A stretch of DNA of 64,000 bases from Latrodectus hesperus (Eukaryota; Arthropoda; Arachnida; Araneae; Theridiidae), in the NCBI GenBank assembly GCA_037975125.1, contig CM075851.1, forward strand, positions 76,201,349 through 76,265,348. The letters are read 5' to 3'. The notes under the pieces are model-generated. The model was not told the DNA's origin and searched no databases. It saw nothing but the letters and a program-made list of their open reading frames with translations. The translations under genes and the position numbers were made by a program. Positions 57,806 through 64,000 of this stretch are shown piece after piece (the first letter of the stretch is position 1; each line of letters begins with the position of its first letter).

Positions 57806-60800
57806 TAATGTAGAAATGTTTTATTATGTTTGTCGGGATGTTTCCATTGAAGGCATTGATAAATATTTTCAGTTGTAAAATAATTACATAATTTATAAAT
57901 TTTGACAAATTTAATAATCTGATCACATAAAATACATTATTTTTGAATAAATGTTTAAGCTATTTTTTAAGTAAGAGGAACATTTTGAATTTAACATATT
58001 TTCTTTCGCTAAAATCAAGCATCGTTATTATCTATGCACAGCAGATAATGGGAAAAGCAAAAAAACAAAATAATACACATCATAATTATTATAAGTGCTA
58101 TAAATAATAATATATATAATATAAAACTAGAAATTATTATTTTTCATTTAGTTTCTCCTGTTGGAATATTGAATAAAAATTGCTTTGTTTCTTTGAACGG
58201 CATTCAAGCAAATTGTTTTAGCTTCTATTTATGGTCATGAATATCGCCAAATTAATTTTAACGATTTTTTTTATTGATTCTTACAATTTCATTAAGGGTT
58301 TTTATGAGTTTGTATATTAAGATAATACTTTCATTTCAAAAGTTGCTGTAAATTCACTTAAAAAGATGTTAAATATTTTTTTTCCAACAAATGATATAAG
58401 GAAGGTTTTGAGCATTTTCCTTAGCATTAACTTACAAGAGCTTTCTGTTCACTTGTAACCGTAGCCATATAAAAATAAAATAATTTCGAATACCATTATA
58501 AAAATAATTACATTTTCTGTTGCAAGAAAGTTGTCTATCACATTTATTTTCAATCACAGCAAAAACGTGTCTAAGATTTTAATAACAATTTGCTGTTCAT
58601 TTCAAGATATTCAATTTACTTTTGCGAGACAGCTTATTTAATCACTTGATAAAGTTTCCTTATTTGCTTAAACACTCACAGTGATTTTGCAAATCCACTG
58701 GAAATGCTACTTTGAGTTGTACTTACAATGCTAAGTTGATTTTAAGGCTGGGAAAATTGTTTAATACTCCGATGTCATTGAACTGAAACAGGGAATCTTT
58801 TTCAGCAGACTTTAACACGATTTTTAAGATGCACGTTAACGCTATGTTAGGATTAACGTTTAGTTTTCTAATTATTGAAGTTCTTTCCCAAATATCCTTT
58901 CGTCTTGATATTTTTCATAGATAAAATGGTTTAAAAAAACTCCCTTTTTGATATTATTAAATATTTTGAAATCTTTTACGTTTTATTTGCCACAGTGGAG
59001 GTCTAATATAGTTGTAAGTACAAACACAGTGGGGAAAGAAACACTTTGGTCAGTAACAGAAGAAAATTTAAAACATTATTTTTAAACACAGCATTTCTTT
59101 CCTTAGATTTTGTTTTGAGAAAGTCACAAAATGATAATATTTTTAGAAAGTGTATGGGAAAATATATTGATAGAGATGCACAATCAGGTATAAATTCCTT
59201 CAAAAAGCTCAAAGTATAGAAGAAATGTGCGTAAAAATATTTAAAACATATTTATTTAAGCATGCGCATCTACATTATAGATAAGTTTTCAGCTTTTAAA
59301 ATCAATATTAACATATGAATTGTGATGAAAATTTTGGAAAAATGATATATTTTAACATATTGATCTTTAAGCTATCTTCGAACTAATATTCTTCACACTT
59401 TGATAAAGTAATTTAACATTGATAGTAACTATTAATTTTATTGACGTTTGAAAATACACATCATCAAATATATCTAATAAATAATTGACTGTATAATCAT
59501 TATCTTCAAGGATCAGTATAATCCATCTGTAGTTTTGCAATTTCAAATATTTGAAATGGAGAAACTCATTTCTTACAATGGATGTCTCTAATTTGCGTCG
59601 GAACCTTCTTTACATTAAGAAAGTTATTCTAACAACCATTTGAAGGCCAATTCGTTCTATAGCCACTTTAAATTATGCTGACATAATCATTAAGAAGTTG
59701 GATCATTGTTCTGCTAATCATTATCCTTCAAACTAAAATCCCTAAATTTAATTTTTAAAACAAGAATCACAGCTTTATTTTTACCTAGCAGAATGGGTTA
59801 TCTTATATGGGGTCATCCTCACTTCCAGCTTTTCCTTTGAAGTTTGCCATGTGTATGTGAAAAGAAGAAGCCTCACTCTTTCTTAACGATGCTGCAGAAA
59901 ACAAGCATGTCGAAACCAGCTTTTGAAATGTGGCAAAGTATGTCAGTACGTTCCTTTTATTATTTATTAATAAAAACATTTTCCCGTCCTTCCTTCCTGC
60001 CTGCACAGGTGTGCAGCAAGTCATGTTCACCAACAAAAATTCGTCTCGGATGGTGAATAAGATAAAATATGGCTCTACTTACACTTTTGCATCATTCATT
60101 AAAAGGATATTTCTTTTTTTTTTTTTGTAACTACGATCGTAACTTTTCCTCATGTGGATTATTTTTTTATCCCTACCGAGTGTGATCGAGAGGTACGTCA
60201 TTTCTCGGTCAAATACTGATTTTTAGAGAGGAATTTAAATCCATATCAATATATCAATAGAACGCTCACGTGATGCATTTATATCCTTATTCGAATAATT
60301 TAAACAATCTCTACTCTACTACTCCGGAAGAAATTTCTGAATAAATATAAAACTTGGCATATCAGTAGCTTTCCCCTTATATGTGATCAAATAGAATCAT
60401 TATATTGTTTTAATCTTTATTATATATATATTCTATTATTTAAAGTGAATTGAGCTAATTATTATTACAAAATTAATGCCATGATTTATACACAACATAA
60501 TGTTAAATACTTTCCAAGCCATCCAACTCTGTTTTGTTTAAGACTGTAAAAATTAAAGTATTAATTTTAGAACATTATATTTTTATCACGGAATACTTTA
60601 AGTCAGTGGATGTCAGATAATGATGAAAAAACATACTATTTTACAAGGCTACTCGTTACCTAAAGCTGTAGAAATTTGATTAGTAAAGGAATATATTTCT
60701 TTTTATCACTTTTTCCGTTCAGTGTGTTACATAACTGTGCCTGTAAAATCAATGCTTGTAGCATTTTATGTCGTTCCTCTATTTAGGTGTGAAGAAGAGG

Positions 60801-62008
60801 GTGACGTCTTAGATGTAGATTCCTATAACTTAACTGTGGATCGATCAAAATAAGGAGGTATTTAATGAATATGGCTTATTATAAATTTAATACATTATTG
60901 AGACCAGAGCGTTACTTTCATATTACTTGAAAAATATTGAACTCATAATTTCACAGTGTTTATTGTTAATTGCTTAGATCACGTTAGTTATTTTATATCA
61001 TTTATAACAATTAGACTATCATTTATATACAAAATCAGCTTATATTTCAACTTTTTACAAATAGCTATATAAGTTCTTTTAGTGAATAAAAAGACAATTA
61101 AAAAGTATGACTTAAATAAATGCAAATGTTGATTGTTCATCAATTACAATCAAATTAATTGCTTAAAAATAATTAACAATTTAAAAATATTAATTTGATC
61201 AGCTAATTTCACTATAATTATCAAATTTAGTTATTATATACTGCACTTCATTTTAATAGCTGTGATATCTTGCTGCTGCTTCACATACAGAAGATAACAA
61301 CTTCTGTGACTAACCTAGTCCAAAACCATTAGTCCATCAGTAAAGTTTCAAATATCCTAAGCCCAATAAGTTTTGTAAATAAAGTTGTTAGTCAAATTGT
61401 TGACTTTATCATTAATAGTGCTGTAGATTTTTAAAGACATTGGCTGCATTCGGCAATTTCGATTGGCAAAAACAAGCAATTGGAAATAATTGCAATATAA
61501 CTAATATAATGTGTTTCAATAAATATATTTATATTATATTTAAACAATTACAAGATCAAAAATTAGAAATAATTGTTACAGATAAAATTATTAATTTAGA
61601 TTTTATTTAGGGATAGGAAATTATCAAGAAGACGATTAAAACCTCGTATGATAAATAATATTAATTAGAAATTCTATAGAAAAATTCAACAAATGATAAA
61701 ATTTTTCTGTACTACTTTTAACATTTCCTGACACATTAAAAATATATCAAATGAATTTTCCACTAAAATGTTAAGAAATAAGAAATACCATTGTCATTGT
61801 TCAAAGTGGTGGATGTTTTCGATTGAAAACAGGACCAACGCAACTAATTCTTTTTTGAAGATTAGGATGTGTTGTGTTTTGTGTGTCCGAATTTATAATT
61901 TAATTCCTCTTCCTAAACAAGAAAAATGCTGTGTAGAATATCAGCTACAACCTTTTTTCTTTGCTTTTTTTTCTGCTGCATGTCATTCATATTGAAAAAA
62001 TTCCGTCA
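57806..62008. other. Long AT-rich stretch, nothing recognised
   Basis: Open frames at 59003-59212, 59803-60036 (-), 59844-60056 (+), 59930-60130 and 61768-61995 have chance-like composition. No repeat arms or tRNA-like motifs were noticed. Confidence 0.5.
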
Positions 62009-62075
62009 AGCTCAGTTGGTCAAGGTCACATCCACCTTGATACAAAGTCTGTTATTGATGAGTTTGACCGACAGA
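62009..62075 (+). repeat. Short SINE head relic
   Basis: AGCTCAGTTGGTCAAGGTCA (62009-62028) is closer to a canonical pol III A box than the 43.5 kb copy, and the sequence continues CATCCACCTTGATACAAAGT. It aligns with 43532-43582 of the SINE and then diverges. It contains TCAAGGTCA (62020-62028). Confidence 0.6.
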
Positions 62076-64000
62076 TGAACAATTCTTAGAATTGTCCTGA
62101 AATATTTTGCTTCGAACACACATTACAAATCGGAAACAATTTACCTCTTTCTGTCCTTTTCTTGTATCTCACAATAATCTAGTTTATCTGAGCCGATAAC
62201 AATATATAAATTGTTTTTTAGTTACTTCATAGTAAACTAAAAATAAAGTGTACTAAGCGGATTCTATGAGAAATGTGTTTTTAAGATGGAAAGAAATGAG
62301 TTTACAATTTTGCGTTTTCTATGTTGGTAATACTAAATCTTTGACTTCAATGGTATTAGATTTCGATAAGAGTTTCTAAGAATCAAACAGTTAGGAAATA
62401 ATGTAATTGAAGAAAAAAATTTAAATCAGAAACAGTTTTGAAGTATGATAAATAATGAAAACTATGCACTATAATAAAATATAATTTTTAAGATAGCTGA
62501 TAATTAAGAGGAAAACAATATAGATTGAGTAAACAATGACTTAGCATAAAACACAAAAAGTAAAATTTAAAAACAAACGTTTAATTAACAAATGCTTAAC
62601 TCATTTAAAATACGCTTTAATTATAAGTAATTAATAATAAGTAAGAACGCTTAACTATTGTATAAAGCTTAGAACAAAGCAATGGACTTTGAAGCAAAAT
62701 ACAAAATTTCTTCAGATAATTAAAATAAAATATAATTTTAAAAATTATTGTAATGTAAATGTGAGTGAGATAATTTTGATAAAATTTGCGAATATGTATC
62801 GAAAACTATTTTTACTTTCCGTAATTATAAATTTGAAGCAAGTGTTAAATTAACAAATAGAAAATGAGATTAAAATTTAAAGACGCTACCTCTTAAGGTA
62901 ATGTGAATGTTGCAACACATTTAAAATAAAAGTTTATTAAAAAAATGTTACCTTTTCTTTCTATCTTAATTTTTAAAAATATTTCTTTTTCTCAACCCCA
63001 TTTTTTATTTGGAAATTTTATAATTTGCTTTTTAAATTTATTGCAGCTAATTAGAGAATATTGAATTCAGAATAATATGATTTCAAAAATATTTACCAAG
63101 TACATTAAAAGTAATAACTAAGTGCATATTAAGATGAAACATCTTTCAGTTTTTAAAATAGCAAATGTACACTTTCGACGAAGCGAATAAGATTTCAAAT
63201 TGAATTTTAAAATTTGGTAGTGGAATGTAGTTTATTTAAATGGAATGGAGGGAGCTGATTTAAAAAGAATTTAAAACAATTTTAAAAGCAGAAGGACATT
63301 TTATTTCTACTTTTTAAATAAAAGAAAAAAATTTTAAGTATTGCTAGAATGCAGACTATATTTATGTATACAATTGCCAATACATCATGTTCTATTTAAA
63401 ATAAATAACATTTTTCAGAAGTCCATTTACTTTTAATATCATCAATTCATCTGCACAAGGTAGAGTTAATAAAGAGCAGTTTCTTTCCAGAACAATTGAA
63501 CATAATAATAACCTTTCCAAATTACAAAATTAAATAACCATAATGATATAAACAATAAGTGTCCTAATCCAATTCTTAATCACATGTCACTCCCACATAA
63601 AAGAAACAAACTTTAATGAAATTACTTTACAATGTGTTTTTAACTCGGGCATACTTGACCATAAAAGATATTTAAAAAAAAAGAAATCATACCCTTGGCC
63701 CCAGATTTTTTTATCCTAGAACAGATAACAATCGAGAAAAGTATCAAAATAAATATACTACGCAATCAAACAATATAATTACCACCTGTTCTAGAAAATG
63801 GAACGCTACACTTAACAGTCATAACCGCTTTTATTTTATTAACTCTATCTTGTAAACATCGGTTTCTATAGCTAGTGAACTGGTATTGTAAAAGTGAAAC
63901 AGCTCAGCTTGATAAAGCAGGATTTTGAAGAATGGCAAACATGGTTAATAAAGAATGCAGTGCGTAAAAAAAGACCTTGTATTCATTTCATTAATAATCA
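62076..64000. other. AT-rich stretch to the window end
   Basis: No gene, repeat arm or tRNA-like motif is supported. Confidence 0.5.

Noticed and set aside
59803..60130. Overlapping frames on both strands around 59.9 kb
   Set aside because: Cys/Ser/Phe-rich in all frames, no splice sites and no recognised motif.

Overview
The window is 64 kb of strongly AT-rich animal DNA with no complete, intact host protein-coding gene. It looks like intergenic or long-intron sequence of an arthropod, most likely a spider. That placement is an inference. It rests on base composition, long (TA)n microsatellites, tRNA-derived SINE remnants, and a Tc1-like transposase of the MPRVRRR...DFDRGRI type that I know to be abundant in orb-weaving spiders and their relatives. 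Related Tc1 elements also occur in other animals.

The best-supported object is a full-length Tc1/mariner-superfamily element of the Tc1 (DD34E) type at 53238-54621. It has matching terminal inverted repeats, a TA target duplication, and a transposase gene killed by two frameshifts and two stop codons. Older relics lie around it: a second Tc1 transposase on the minus strand (46036-46440) beside two copies of a terminal-repeat-like block (45751-46034), a mariner transposase C-terminus (19387-19641), a frameshifted hAT transposase C-terminus (26514-26820, minus) and a possible BEL/Pao retrotransposon scrap (22268-22425). A tRNA-derived SINE with a perfect 14-bp target-site duplication sits at 43531-43744, with diverged relatives near 54922 and 62009. 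Several more tRNA-like arms, probably SINE scraps, are scattered from 12.3 to 56 kb.

Host coding evidence is weak and fragmentary. The first 120 bases read as an open C-terminal tail. A second open tail ends at 2135. Candidate exons stand out as GC-richer islands at 38711-38923 (+), 24826-24944 (-), and 33399-33560 (+). A CpG-dense island at 31385-31690, followed closely by an ATG at 31723, is the best candidate promoter. Other GC-raised islands (about 6.7, 10.1-10.6, 13.3-13.6, 15.2-15.4, 17.2-17.9, 18.5-18.7, 47.2-47.4 and 57.0-57.5 kb) could be conserved cis-regulatory elements.

Structure that the genes do not explain consists mainly of long near-perfect hairpins: 50100-50249 (72-bp arms), 22821-22942 (52-bp arms next to a TA microsatellite), 20531-20570 (17-bp perfect arms), and a pair of adjacent hairpins at 45464-45545. 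No bacterial or phage features, CRISPR arrays or rRNA genes were seen. I found no clearly intact tRNA gene.
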